Source of the DNA: Ecdyonurus torrentis
Lineage: Eukaryota; Arthropoda; Insecta; Ephemeroptera; Heptageniidae
Length of the DNA stretch: 64,000 bases
NCBI GenBank assembly: GCA_949318235.1
Contig: OX439137.1
Span: forward strand, 7,747,872 to 7,811,871
Reading direction: 5' to 3'
Position numbers and translations under genes: made by a program. Below, piece after piece: positions 13,441 to 25,749 of this stretch. The notes under the pieces were generated by a model. That model saw only the letters and a list, made by a program, of their open reading frames with translations. It made no database searches and was not told the origin of the DNA. Numbering within the stretch: the stretch's first letter is position 1; the number at the start of each line of letters is the position of its first letter.

Positions 13441-14062
13441 TAACATTTTTTTGTTTAATTTTTTAATTTTTTTTTTTAATGAGAGTTGTTGTACTATATA
13501 ACAGACCAAAAGATACAAAAATATCATACTTATCCACTCATCTATCAAATTTCCAAATTTCATCAAAGCAATCCATTTAAAGAAAAAAAAATTCCCATAT
13601 ATAGTAAAGAACAATACACATCAATTAAAAATGAAAGTTTGTAATAGTATTAATGATCATTAATATATTCATTGTTAACCATACTGTATAACAATAACAA
13701 TTTTATGCTTCTTTTAATGATTATATGTTCTAATTTATTAATTAAAAAAGAGATCGATGAGAAAAATAACAAACGTTATAGTAATTTCTCTGATTGTAAA
13801 AATGTTTAAATTTAAATTATGATGCATTGTTTTATAATTTTATTTATTAATTTATTTCTGTTTATTTATATACCTAAGCAGCATGGATAAAAATAAACAC
13901 GGAATAATTACATAGCCTATTTTTAAGCAACATTGATTTATTATAAAAATATTTATGTTATATATATAATGCATAATGCATTTTATATAACAACTATGAT
14001 ATGTATAGCATATAAATATTATGGTATATTATCGGTGGGGAGTGCGGAAAAAATTGGAGTCT

Positions 14063-14094
<32 letters not shown>

Positions 14095-14221
14095 CCCCTG
14101 CACCAAAGCTGGAAATATTTAAATGATGGATAGTAAACACGGTTTTACGTCTTTTAAGCTATAATACAAAATTTTAAGAATTCTTTATCACAGCATTAAC
14201 ATCCTTTTAGCATAATACAAT
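13441..14221. other. AT-rich DNA, no gene seen
   Basis: A long poly-T tract lies at about 14066-14094. Two 60-66 codon frames here are composition artefacts. Confidence 0.45.
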
Positions 14222-14418
14222 ATGCGTAGGTAAGTATGCAATAATTATGTTATAGCTCATTTTCAGAACATTTTGTTTAATACAGCATAATTTAAGCCAT
14301 GCTATATTACAAAGCATAAATATTAAGTTGTAAAGCATAAATATTTATGTTGTTCTAATTTATCAAATTTATTCTATATAATGACATGCATAAATTATGT
14401 AATTTATTCTTTCCGTAT
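14222..14418. mobile_element. Family D AT-rich MITE copy
   Basis: AATAATTATGTTATAGCTCA on the left, GCATAAATATT in the middle, and TAATGACATG ... AATTTATTCTTTCCGT on the right match the better copy at 30932-31127. The left terminus is drifted. The family is almost palindromic and very AT-rich, so alignments are less certain than for other families. Confidence 0.65.
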
Positions 14419-14562
14419 ACCATAATGACATAAATGCTGAAGAAATTACATAATTTCTTCCTTTTTTGTGAACTTGCTGATAATTCTTATTGATTGATTT
14501 ATTCATTTATTAGCACGATTTAAAGTTTCTCTTCGGTCACCCCAATCGAATCAGATTGATTT

Positions 14563-14566
<4 letters not shown>

Positions 14567-14651
<85 letters not shown>
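14567..14651. repeat. (CT)n microsatellite
   Basis: A pure CT array of about 84 bp. It produces an artificial Leu-Ser repeat in a plus-strand frame. Confidence 0.98.
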
Positions 14652-14653
<2 letters not shown>

Positions 14654-15119
14654 TTCAGATCAATTTCAATTGATTTACAGGTTAATGTGCGTCAATAATT
14701 CGATGTTCCAGTTTCAAAATACAATTAGATTTGAGTACATTTTAATGTTCAGTATATTATCTATCTATATAGTTGCCCTTTATCTTTTATAAACTTTTTA
14801 AAATAGATATTAAAAAAAAAATAATAAAAAAAAAAAAGGTAATTGGGGTTAAAATTGAGAACAAGACAATACACTTTTATTACAATTTGATCGCATGTGT
14901 CTGTATTCTCACTTCACTTATATACATAGTTTTTTTTTATATTATTCAATTTAGTTTTATATTAATAATTATTGATTGAGGTTAAAAATTGGAAGTATTA
15001 TTTCTTTTACTTTTTAAATCATAACCAATTTTTTGTGGCATATTTGCTATTATAAACTTTAATTATATGTTTATTATTTTTAAAAAATTACATTTTAAAA
15101 GCACCATATTACGGACGTA

Positions 15120-15320
15120 TTGAAGGGTTGTAATTAGAAGGCTTGTATCTTTAAGTTTGGCCTTCTACTTTTTTTGTGTGTATTTCCAATTGAAAGTCAA
15201 TGACAACTACTAACTGTAATAATATAATTTCAGGATGTGACCGTCAGATAAGGGAGAAGAAAAAAATATTGACGTTTAATGGGAGTTATTTTTAAAATTT
15301 TCGTAATGCACAATTTTGCA
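15120..15320 (-). mobile_element. Family G fragment (inverted, decayed)
   Basis: GAAGGGTTGTAATTAG, GGCTTGTATCTTTAAG, AACTACTAACTGTAA and GACCGTCAGATAAGGGAGA follow in the order expected of inverted family G (compare 37711-37980 and 10480-10673). The outer half is missing. Confidence 0.6.
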
Positions 15321-16847
15321 AACTGACAGGTTGATTTTGTTGTTGTTATTGCTCTGTGGAAAAAAGAAAAAAGAAAAAAAAAAAAAAGAAAAAAAACGCC
15401 TTCTCAACTTTTAGTCAAACTTATAATTACGTACATAATACAAGGTGTAATTGTTATCATAGCATAAGTTTTGCGAAATTAAAACAAATTTAAAATTTAT
15501 ACTAAATACATAAAACATTATGCTCGAGTTATAATGAAGAAAATCCAGCATAAATTATGTTGTAATATAGAAATATTGCTGAAAAATATGCCATATTCAT
15601 AATTAATATGTGCAGTATTTATTTTTATCCACGTGTATGCCGCATAGTATCTCATTTTAAACTACTGCTTTGACATTTACTAAAAAAAATTAACTTCTTT
15701 AGTTTATTTTATTTTTACAAAATTGTCTAAAAAATTGAAAAACAAAAACAAACAAACCAAAAAATTATTTCAGATTTTTAAAATGATATTTTAAAATTTT
15801 CTAAATTTCAAATTGAATGGAAATTATTACATGCACCATGTAAAAAAAAATTCACTTATACAAATTTATGACAAAAATGTATTTTAATCCATTCATTACA
15901 ATCATTTAAAAAATATAATATCATTGCCAAATAAAATTTAATGCAATAACATAAAAAATATAGAAAAAAAAAATTATTATTTCGTTCCGCAGACTAATAG
16001 AAAAAAAAAACAAGTTGGATTAAAATACTTCATAGTGCAAGGTCGTCAAAAATAAAATTTCATTACATTTAAAAGTAATGAAAAATTGTATTTATTTTGT
16101 AATAGAAACATAATTATTAATTTACAATTACTTTCAAGGGTAAAATTGCCTTGAGAAAGAGAAAAAATAAGTCATGATTTTTTTTTTTATTGTTATCTAC
16201 GAAAAATGTGAATCGTGACGTCACAGCTTTTGTTTTGTTTTGTTTTGTTGATTTTTTTTGAAATTTATGAATGGAATTTGCACGATATTTCTTTTTGCTT
16301 TTATCTGATTTCTTATTTTTAAATATATTTTAAAGGTTGTTAAGTCAAGGATTTTTTTTTAATCTGTTCCAAACGTAGCAATTATAAATTAAACGTATTT
16401 TACGTAATATTTAATGCATGTTTTAATTTTTTTTTTTTTTTTTTTATCTCTATCAACGGAACATGTAATGCAAGTTCTCTTGTAAATTTTAGGTTTATAA
16501 AATATATATTTAGAATTTTTAATAAATCAGCACTTGTTAACCTGTTATACACTTTCGCCAAACCAAGATCAGATTTTTTTTTTATTATTATTATTACTTT
16601 TTTTTTGCATTATTATTTTTTTTGTTAGGCCTTTGTTATTGTCTTTTCTCATAAAAAAAAAATAATAATAATAATAATCCCCGCAGATAAATACCAAAAC
16701 TTTATAAGTGATCAATATGTAATACCGAAGTTAAAACGTGTTGAATTTTATTCCTATAACTTCATTAGAATCCGAAAAAAGGGGGTGCATCCGGTTGAAA
16801 TAACCTATTTTATCTTGTTTTGGCATTATGAAGAGCATTATAATATG
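15321..16847. other. AT-rich DNA, possibly containing old family D debris
   Basis: The region 15430-15640 has AGCATAAGTT, AGCATAAATTATGTTG and GCTGAAAAATATGCC pieces reminiscent of family D, but with no clear ends. A TGACGTCA octamer lies at 16216-16223, followed by a short TTTTG tandem. No gene was found. Confidence 0.4.
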
Positions 16848-17048
16848 TATATCGAAGCTTTCCCGTCGAAATGAATGATCTACACTTTACAAATTTTGTT
16901 CAAAATGACCGATCTACACTCTAAAATTCCATTTTCAGCCGTATACTTCTTCTGTTAAAAGGCGTAGAAGCGCCAAACGTAGATCGTTCATTTTGAGTAA
17001 AATTTGTAAAGTATAGTTCGTTTACTTTGACGAGCAAGCCTCGATATA
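16848..17048. mobile_element. 201 bp hairpin element with ends TATATCGARGCTT
   Basis: The left arm (TATATCGAAGCTTTCCCGTC, GAATGATCTACACTTTACA) pairs with the right arm (GTAAAGTATAGTTCGTT, GACGAGCAAGCCTCGATATA), giving arms of about 65-75 bp around a short loop that includes GGCGTAGAAGCGCC. GATCTAC/GTAGATC motifs recur within each arm. The TATA ends fit TA-targeted insertion. Non-coding foldback MITE, single copy in the window. Confidence 0.82.
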
Positions 17049-17700
17049 GCACTTAGGCAACCTAAAAAGCCTTAAAATTTCTTTGCCTATGCTTAGAAAT
17101 CGTATAGAATCTGAGGATTTCCTTATACCTTTCGGTGGCCTTTTTAAGTGCTTTAGTATTAATTCATTTCATATATTAATATAAAAAAGTAAAAACTTCA
17201 GAGGGGGATAAAATAGCATGATTCAATGTTTTCCTGATGAGTTTCCATTTTAGATTTTTATACATCATGTCGTATTCTCAACTCGTCTGTTTTAAAAGAA
17301 CAATAAACAAATGAGTATATTAAAAACTAAAACGCTATTTTTAGAATTTAAAAAAAGGAAAACAATAGTATAGTAATTAAGGATGGAATGCGTGAGTTAC
17401 TTTTATTGCAGATATCGATTGAAACTTGAGATAAAATTGATATGAGACATGATTCTCTCTCTCTCTCTTATTGTGCATTTAATTATCCTGCGTGATACGG
17501 CAAATTTAAAACGGGATTTTTTTTATTCTTTACAAACAAAAGAATAGTGTAGAGTAGATTCAAAAGAGTATATTATTATAGAAATAATCTAAATTTTTAA
17601 AGAAAAAAATATATATGATATTGAAAACTATAAGTATGTATATAATAATACTATAATGCATTTTGGAAAATAATTTTGTCGATATATTGTAAAAGACATT
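17049..17700. other. AT-rich DNA, no gene seen
   Basis: A short CT run lies at 17454-17469. No other structure was recognised. Confidence 0.45.
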
Positions 17701-17803
17701 AATGCTGTTTGTAAGCCTTGTTCTCTTGCACCAAAAAATGCGCATGCCATTTCATTAACTATAGCTGATCGTCATTTTAGGAGCAGGGTTTACGAACAGC
17801 ATT
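17701..17803 (+). mobile_element. Family A MITE
   Basis: AATGCTGTTTGTAAGCCTTG at the left and AGGGTTTACGAACAGCATT at the right are inverted copies. The interior CACCAAAAAATGCGCAT ... GATCGTCATTTTAGG runs in the same order as the copy at 46623. Both sides show ATT flanks. The left TIR carries two substitutions relative to the 46623 copy. Confidence 0.88.
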
Positions 17804-17838
17804 ATTGTATTGTACATTTTGTCAATTTCATTACGTAT

Positions 17839-18150
17839 AGGGTGTATGCGCATGACGTCACACTGAATGCGCTTCAACGCCTTACTGAAGCAATGAATAA
17901 CATTGCTCAGTAAAGGACCATAATGTGCAGTTTGGGACTATTTTCTTTTGAAAATTGGTGATTTATTTTATATCATTATCAATGATTACTTTTCTTACAT
18001 ATTTGAAAACCTATAATTCAACCTGTTAACATAACAGCATCAACACTCCCAAAAATATTGGTTAAGTATTTTTAAACTGGCAAAATGTGTAATTTTTCCA
18101 TACCGGCCCATGTTATTTAGTACTCACATATGGCGTCTACTTTTATATGA
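17839..18150 (+). mobile_element. Family B MITE copy
   Basis: Starts TAT-AGGGTGTATGCGCATG with TGACGTCA at 17853-17860, then GAATGCGCTTCAACGCC, TTGCTCAGTAAAGGACC and, near the end, ACTCACATATGGCGTC. The right terminus is drifted and its exact end is uncertain. It lies 36 bp from a family A element. Confidence 0.78.
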
Positions 18151-18925
18151 ACGCAACGTTGCAGTGGTACCACTCCATACAAAATAATATGTAAATAATG
18201 CGAGTTTTGTATACGAAAAACATTGGATAGCGAATTCAAGCACTATTTCTAAATAAAATTTATTTAATGAAAAGTTAATTTAAAATGGTATATATAACAA
18301 AATAAATATATATATAAAATATTATTATTAGGAAAACCTGAAGTACCATATTATGTTGTACGCAATTGAATTGAACTTGAACTTAAAAAGTAAATACACT
18401 TTACATATTACAGTATATAGCTGTTTTTGTGTAGTAAAATAAACATATTATGCTCCATTTATTCCAGATATGTTCAAAACATTAATCAATCTTGAAATAT
18501 ACACTTAATTAAATATGCAATTATTTTAAGCTTGATTTATTTCATTATAGAAGTTAATAATAAAGAATATTAGCAGTAACCGCATTGAGATATATACATA
18601 AATTGTAAGCATACAAAATAGGAAGAAAACTTTTTAAGAAATAAGTGAAAATTAGAACTTTTTATATGTCAAAGGAACACTAATTTTAAAGAAAGGGGTT
18701 TCTAATGGCAATTTAACTTATTAGAAATAAAATCTTCAAATGGACCTCAGTCGGCAGTCACGTATGAATGTAAAATAAAATTACGAGGTGTCGTCATGCT
18801 AATTTTGAATTCCTGGATTTTAACGTTTTAAGGATTAACAATAATTATAAAAAATTAAAATAACTCGACCAACAAGTTTTTTTATTTTTATATTTTTTAT
18901 TTTTTTCTAATTTTTATTTGTTTAT
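18151..18925. other. AT-rich DNA, no gene seen
   Basis: No open frame with splice signals and no recognised repeat. Confidence 0.45.
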
Positions 18926-19188
<263 letters not shown>

Positions 19189-20396
19189 ACAGGGTGTTTT
19201 TTTAAAAGCGCGCATTTTAAAACGCAAAATAAAATATGAAGAAATAAAATAAAATTAAGTTTTTATATATCATTTTGTAGCCAAGGGTTAGACATTTTTA
19301 AAACTGTTTTTAGAAATAAAATTGACTGACCGATTTTCTTGCACCGAGCGTCAACGTAAAAATGTGCAATTTTTTTTTCCAGACGTCTTTTTTTCTGCAA
19401 AAATGACCAGAAATTTGCTTTTTTAACTATCCTTTATTGACAATTAATGGAGTCTGTTGGCATAAATAAGATACCTATAGCACTCTAAAAATGTTCTGTG
19501 ATAAAAATGAAAGGATATAGCCACATTGGTATCAGTGCTAAATTGAAAACTTTTGCGTTAAACATTGCTAAATTTGATTTAAAAAATTCTCCTAAACCAA
19601 AGTTTTTTTTTTTTTTTTTTTTTTTACCAATTTTGTATGAATTTTAAATTTCATAACATTGTTTGTAACTTTAATTTTCTGTCAATTCTTACAAACTGTT
19701 TGGGTTGATAATTAAAACCTTAGGTATTTCATTTTAAAGAATGGAAATTTTTAATTTGCACAATCTTTCTTTAAAAGTTGGCCCATATGCAAATCCACAC
19801 ATTTCATTTGGTTTTTGCTGAATTCATTAATCCTTTGCATCTTGGATTTATTGAAGCCTTCTTATTGATTTTTTTTTAATAATTCTACCAAACATTACTT
19901 AGGTATTCAAAAGAAAACTGTGAGTGCAAAGCCATTATAGAGAAACTAAAATTTTCGTTAAATCATTAAGAAAAATTCTCGAATTAGAGAAAATGTTGGA
20001 AAATTTAGCAATGTTTAACGCAAATGTTTTCACCTTAACCCTGATACCAATGTGGCCATATCCTTTCATTTTCATCACAGAACATGTTTAGAGTGCTATA
20101 GGTATCTTATTTATGCCAACAGACTCCATTAATTGTCAATAAAGGATAGTTAAAAAAGCAAATTTCTGATCATTTTTGCAGAAAAAATGACGTATGGAAA
20201 AAATGACGTAAAAAATTGCACATTTTTACGTTGACGCTCGGTGAATGAAAACCGGTCACTCAATTTTATTTCTAAGAACAGTTTTAAAAATGTCTAACCC
20301 TTGGCTACAAAATGGTATATAAAAAGTTAATTTTATTTTATTTCTTCATATTTTAATTTGCGTTTTAAAATGCGCGCTTTTAAAAAAACACCCTGT
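19189..20396. mobile_element. 1.2 kb foldback element with ACAGGGTG termini
   Basis: The ends ACAGGGTGTTTTTTTAAAAG and its complement are flanked by TATA on both sides, as expected for TA-targeted (Tc1/mariner-like) insertion. The arms extend about 400 bp inward: GCCAAGGGTTAGAC, CGAGCGTCAACGTAAAAATG, TATCCTTTATTGACAATTAA, ATAGCCACATTGGTATCAG and CGTTAAACATTGCTAAATTT all recur inverted on the right. A central unpaired segment of about 400 bp (roughly 19590-19985) has no open frame. The arms differ by scattered substitutions and small indels, so the element is not freshly inserted. Non-autonomous. Confidence 0.9.
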
Positions 20397-20658
20397 ATAT
20401 ATAGATTAACGATTAGAAAAAAGAATCTACAAGCTACAGTTAGCACGATATTCAAGTTTCTATTGAATTGTAAATAGAAATAATAGGGCTAAGAACTTGC
20501 ATATTATATAATTAACATTGCTTTTATTTTTATTTTTTATTATTTAATTTTGGTCTAAAAACTTCTGTTTAAACTTTCTGAAATTATGTATTTTAATGCT
20601 TTTTATGTCGATTGCTATTTGTATTATAATCCTTATTTTCTCGAAACATTCTGATTCG
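20397..20658. other. AT-rich DNA, no gene seen
   Basis: No supported feature; it separates the foldback element from a family G fragment. Confidence 0.4.
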
Positions 20659-20931
20659 ACACAGTGATACCTTAGAATAAGGTATCTTCAAAAATGTAAA
20701 AAGGGGGGGGGGTCACCATGCTAGATTATAAATTACGATTTTTTGAAATTTTGTCCTATAAGAGCCCATATTAATTTCATTAATTATTTCCTCTTTTATT
20801 AAATGGACAGGAGTTCTAAAAATTTTATCATAGGTAGCTGTAACTACTAACTTTCAAATGGAAACATTATATAAGTTTGGAAGTTTTCTTTTTGGATTTT
20901 GAGATAAAAGTTATGTAAATACAACCCTTAA
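20659..20931 (+). mobile_element. Family G element, 5'-truncated
   Basis: Begins inside the family at ACAGTGATACCTTAGAAT, keeps GGTCACCATGCTAG and TTTTGAGATAAAAG, and ends ACAACCCTTAA. The TTAA at the 3' edge is preserved. The G-rich GGGGGGGGGGTCACC run is an expansion specific to this copy. Confidence 0.75.
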
Positions 20932-22398
20932 AAATTTTTGAGAAATGTATGGGTAATACACAAAAATTATAAATAAGTTTTTTTTTTTTTTTTTTTTGTC
21001 AGGGGTGTTGGCTGATATAACGACCTTGAAAAGGACATATACAATTTCTTAGCAATCAACGATAAAATCCAGAAATAATAGATCTTTAATCCCGTTAATC
21101 CATATAAACATAATTGTGAATAAACTATACGAACAAATGAGTAGATAATTTAATCAATATTATAAAATATATAAGACAGTAAATAAATGTATAAAAAACA
21201 CTTTAAGAAAAGTAAAACAAGACATTGTAAATCCTATTAGTAATAATGTCGTATATGCAAATCTAGGCCGGATTTCTAACTAAACATATAAAAAAAAAAG
21301 ACAAGATTTATAGCAATAGGATGGTTGATATATATAAAAAATTAAATCCAATCAATCATCTACAACATCATTATAATATAAATCAAAATTAATCGATATA
21401 TATATTTTATATACCGTATAGTTTAATTTTATTTTAATTAAAGATATATTATATAGATACAAATCAGTAATATAATAAAATTATTGACATATTATATAGA
21501 GAAAATTACAATTATTTATATTGTGTAAAATCTCTCCTCATCTCTTCATACGCTGTAATGGTTAATTTAAAAATTTTGTTTTTGCTATACTGAATTGAAA
21601 TTGTAATAGAAGTTTATCTCAGGATTAAATCTAATTTGTGTATTTTATGAATAGCACCCAATTATTCATTGATAATGTACTTAAGTAATTTTGAATTTAT
21701 ATGTATTATACCATCGTTATAAATTTACAAGGAACTTATTTTTAAGCAGCCTGAAGAACATAGAAAAATTAAATAAATAAAAATAAGAAATAAATAAAAG
21801 AATTATTGAACTAAAAAATGTAAACGATGACTTTTTTATAATTATTATTATTTCAATAATTGGAATGTTCATTTTCCAAAAAAATATTTTATTATGGTCC
21901 AGTGATCCATGGTCCAGTGTTTTGAAACTTGAGTATAATATAATATATTTATTAATGGCTATACAGTATTATACACGTATAGTAAGGAAACAAATAAATA
22001 GAATTTCTGATATTGTATACATATATTATTATTTTATATCAAAGGCAAGGTTTGCAGCATAATAAATACCACAGTTTAATTTGTCAAAATATAGAGAATA
22101 TAAATAATAATTTTGATTTAATTGTTACGTTTATTTTGTTGTTGTTGTTGTTTGTTTTTATCTTAATTTCGATTTGTGTAATTTATTTTTAATACTCAAT
22201 TATTCTTGCCGTTAGTTTTTTTCATTAATTATGGTATTTAATGTTATGTTACTATTCATATTTCATTTAAACAAAAAATTCATTAAAAAAAATACAAGCA
22301 TGAAAGTTAAGATATCCACATTAATCGATTGGTCTATTTACAGTAATTATATCTCTGAATAATTTAATATGTATATGTAAAACAGTGAAATTTGATGT
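20932..22398. other. AT-rich DNA, no gene seen
   Basis: Poly-T at about 20979-20997. The 65-codon frame at 21865-22062 has no splice signals; GGTCCAGTGATCCATGGTCC is a tiny direct repeat. Confidence 0.45.
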
Positions 22399-22423
22399 CT
22401 CTTTCTCTCTCTCTCTCTCTCTC

Positions 22424-22500
<77 letters not shown>
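22399..22500. repeat. (CT)n then (TA)n compound microsatellite
   Basis: A CT run at about 22399-22426 passes into a pure TA array at about 22430-22500 that directly abuts the long inverted repeat starting at 22501. Confidence 0.97.
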
Positions 22501-22505
<5 letters not shown>

Positions 22506-23793
22506 GCATCAAAACCCGAAATTGACCCAAACTAGGTATTTTTGCTCATTTCGGCTTTTGGTTCGCCGCTTTTTGCCAAAACCCGAAATGCAAGTTTATT
22601 TCGGCTTTTGGTCACGAAAATTTGATCCATACTAGTTTTGAGCATTTCGCAAAAAGCAAAACCCGGTGTAAACATTTATATCTAGTTTTGGTCTTTGAAT
22701 TTTGACCAGAAATAGTTGTGGTCAAAATAGAAAAATCGAAACCCGAAAAATGAACATTTCTTAACTCAGAATTTTATGCAATGATAAAAGACTATAATAT
22801 TATATTATAAATGCATGATGTTTTGGTATTATAATTTAGGCGTTTAAACAATATATTATTTTACTTGAAATGCAAAATATATGGTCTGAAAGATTAATTT
22901 GATTAAAATGCGCTGATCAAAATATCTAAATCTTATGGCTATAGATACGGAATATAAATTGAGACAAAATACGAAAAATAAACTTACTGTTTGACCTAGC
23001 AATGGACCACTTGCAATGAGCGAACTTTTTAAAATAATTTGAAATTTTCTTATTACATATTATTTCTTACAAAAAATAAAAAATAATTTTCCCTTGTTGC
23101 AACAATTACAAACATTTTATTGCAAGTGGTCCATTCAGTAATAGTAGTAATAGAGTATATTATTATTATTTTAAGGGGCTACTTACGATTAAATGTAAAT
23201 TAAGAGCTATATATAAAACCACTAACCATGATCACTTATAATTTGTGCACCAATAATATACTTGTGTTATGAACTTTTTAAATTCTAACACTTTCTTATC
23301 CTGTTTCTAACAAATATTATGAAACTATCAACCATGTTTTCAGCACAGAGACAAACAGTCAACTGAATATACGCACAAGAAATATTTTAAAATAAATTGT
23401 TATCACTGGATAAAGTACGGTGGAAGGTGGACTTGAACTTTGAACCAATATAAGGGAAATTAGTCATATAAGTCATATCATAATACCTCTCTCTCTCACA
23501 CACACTTATTCTTATATAAAATAATTGAGTTGAGAAATGTTCATTTTTCGGGTTTTGATTTTTCTATTTTGACCACAACTAGTTCTGGTCAAAATTCAAA
23601 GACCAAAACTAGATATAAATGTTTACACCGGGTTTTGCTTTTTGCGAAATGCTCAAAACTAGTATGGATCAAAATTTCGTGACCAAAAGCCGAAATAAAC
23701 TTGCATTTCGGGTTTTGGCAAAAAGCGACGAACCAAAAGCCGAAATGAGCAAAAATACCTAGTTTGGGTCAATTTCGGGTTTAGATGCTAACA
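22501..23793. mobile_element. 1.29 kb foldback element with TGTTGGCATC termini
   Basis: The arms 22501-22768 and 23526-23793 are both 268 bp and are highly similar inverted copies. The ends read TGTTGGCATC and GATGCTAACA, each flanked by TA repeats. The arms contain internal subrepeats (ACCCGAAAT and TTTCGGCTTTTGGT in several orientations), so each arm can itself fold. The spacer of about 757 bp has no open frame and contains a family F element at 23001-23135. TA flanks suggest a Tc1/mariner-like target; this is an inference. Confidence 0.9.
23001..23135. mobile_element. Family F MITE nested in the foldback spacer
   Basis: AATGGACCACTTGCAATGA at the left and TTATTGCAAGTGGTCCATT at the right form an 18-19 bp TIR. 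The inner block GAACTTTTTAAAATAATTTG and a TTGTTGCAACAATTA palindrome match 44222-44347. 135 bp, non-coding. Confidence 0.88.
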
Positions 23794-24684
23794 TATATAT
23801 ATATACATATATAATATATATATATATATAATAAAACGTCATTTATCGACATTTCCTGTTAATCACTCTTACCAGTCAAATGTATTGAAATTAACTTGTC
23901 ATCTCTTCATAACCTCATTTCAATCAATGAAATTATTATTTATGAAGAGGAAAGGATCAGAGATCTCTAATATAGATTTTTGATCACACATACATACATT
24001 TATACGTCTAGAAGATATATCATTTATGTTGCATTCATGTCATTATAAAGTAAATGTAGTTTAATTGGAACATGTATAATTATTGTTATATGTTATAAAG
24101 CTTTAATATTTATTTATACCATAATGGACCATTATTTTTAAGCTGTACAACATAAGTTATAATAAATCAATTTTGCAATGGCAATGGTCTATATATAGCT
24201 TATTTTACGGATTTATTTTTTTCCCCTGTATATATGTCAAATTTGGCGTCATTTTAAAGATATTATTTAAACTAATCTCGAAAAAAAAAATCAGTTCAGA
24301 AAATCTAAATTTCTGCATATACGAGTATAGTTAAATAAAATCCGGATTCATATTGCCCCAAAGTACCAGTGTGCAAAATATCACATGTCTAGTTAAAGAT
24401 CACCTTCTTTTAACAGTTTTACACCCCAACCCTCCCTATTAGCTTTAATTTTAAAAGGAACCACGTATAAAGGAACAGATTTGATTAAAACTAATAAATG
24501 TACGCATTTTTTGTTCCTCATAATTGGAAATTATAAAAAAACTTGAAGAATATTAGACTTACTCACCAATACAATCATTCTCTATTTCTTATATTGTTAC
24601 ATGTATGTTATTTATACCATGTTTTATCTATACACCTAAAAATTTAATGTGGATGGAAAAATATAATTTAAAAAATCAAAGGGG
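23794..24684. other. AT-rich DNA with an old repeat like 27980-28210
   Basis: An AT run at 23794-23831 adjoins the foldback element. About 24345-24480 (AAAGTACCAGTGTGCAAAATATCAC ... ACCCTCCCTATTAGC) shares order and wording with 28076-28210 (AAAATACCCATGTGCAAAAATATC ... CCCCTCCCTCAGTGC), suggesting one decayed dispersed family. Confidence 0.45.
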
Positions 24685-25010
24685 AAAGGGGAAGTTCAGG
24701 GGTTACAAAATGGCTTTTTCAATGTTAGATAATGAGATGAAGTGTTCATTGACTCACATATGATGCCCCAAAGCCCTTCCGTAGTCCCGCAAAATTGCGC
24801 TCGCGAGATATGCAACCCGTTACAACATTTTCTAGTAAAGCCGTAACTATGACGTAAAAGATACGGGACGGATTTCATATCTCGCAGGATGATCACGAGT
24901 TTGCTGAGCCACAGAAGGGCTTTGCGTCATCATATGTTAGTTTATGGACAGTTTTTCTCATTATTCAACATTGAAGAAGCCATGTGGTAACCCTACTGAA
25001 CTTCCCCTTT
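24685..25010. mobile_element. 326 bp TIR element, GC-richer than surroundings
   Basis: AAAGGGGAAGTTCAGGGGTT at the left pairs with AACCCTACTGAACTTCCCCTTT at the right, and the pairing continues inward (AAAATGGCTTTTTCAATGTT against ACATTGAAGAAGCCATGTGG; AAGCCCTTCCGTAG against CACAGAAGGGCTTTGC; CGAGATATG against CATATCTCG). The whole element can therefore fold. A 66-residue open frame on the minus strand is a by-product. Single copy in the window; superfamily unknown. Confidence 0.85.
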
Positions 25011-25542
25011 AACAAAAATTAATATTACTTCTCTCTTTGTACTTTAGCTCTTGATTAAAACGTATTTTGATCATCACTTTCTTATAAAACTATCACATGA
25101 GAGAGAATGCTACTAAAATTGTGCAAGATGGTACCGCAGATGACTTTTGACCTTGTCATTTTCACACCATATGTACATATTATTTTTACAAAGAAAAGAA
25201 GAAATGTCAGTTATATAAAGTTCCGGTAATTAAACTAATGGAATGTCCAGCATTACTAGACTTATTATTATTATTATAAATAAAATATTATATATTCCAT
25301 ATATGGTAACTAACACGGACTTTCTATGTCAGTGACAAAAAAATATTTCACATTTTGTTATAATCATATGTATAAAGTTCAATTCAATTACAAGGATATA
25401 CGGTTAATCCTCATTAATAATTTAATAAGCCTACATAACTATAGAAAAACGTTATAATTATAGAAATTATAGATTTGTCCTGCTATTATAATACACACAT
25501 ACCAGTCTTGGGTTCGATACCCAATATTTCAAATCATGTTCA
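25011..25542. other. AT-rich DNA, no gene seen
   Basis: A GGGTTCGATACCC motif at 25509-25521 resembles a tRNA B box, but no A box or cloverleaf could be built around it. Confidence 0.45.
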
Positions 25543-25729
25543 AGAGTGAAAATAATGCAAGGTATGCTATTTGCGTGACTATTCTCGTTTTTGAAGTCTT
25601 GGAACTGGCAAAAATTTGTTATATTATTATGTGGGTTAAACGTTGAAACTTCCTTATCACTTATCACTGCTATACGGCGCCACAGTTGGGTTTTGAGATA
25701 AACTATTATGTTATGTAAGTCCAATCATT
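25543..25729 (-). mobile_element. Decayed family C element beside the exon donor
   Basis: Two blocks match the family C copy at 60268-60612: one around 25543-25610 (GTGAAAATAATGCAAGGTATGC and onward) and one around 25670-25725 (CACAGTTGGGTTTTGAGA, then TTATGTAAGTCC). Both ends are eroded, so no TTAA boundary can be given. An 85-residue open frame here is an accident of the repeat. The nearest edge lies 28 bp from the splice donor. Confidence 0.6.
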
Positions 25730-25749
25730 TTTTTTTCTCTAATTAAATT

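Noticed and set aside
24696..24896. 66-residue minus-strand frame of fairly balanced composition
   Set aside because: It lies wholly within the foldback element 24685-25010, is not bounded by splice signals, and its composition follows the element.
25507..25523. GGGTTCGATACCC resembling a tRNA T-arm / B box
   Set aside because: No matching A box, anticodon arm or acceptor stem at suitable distance, and the surrounding sequence aligns with family C instead.
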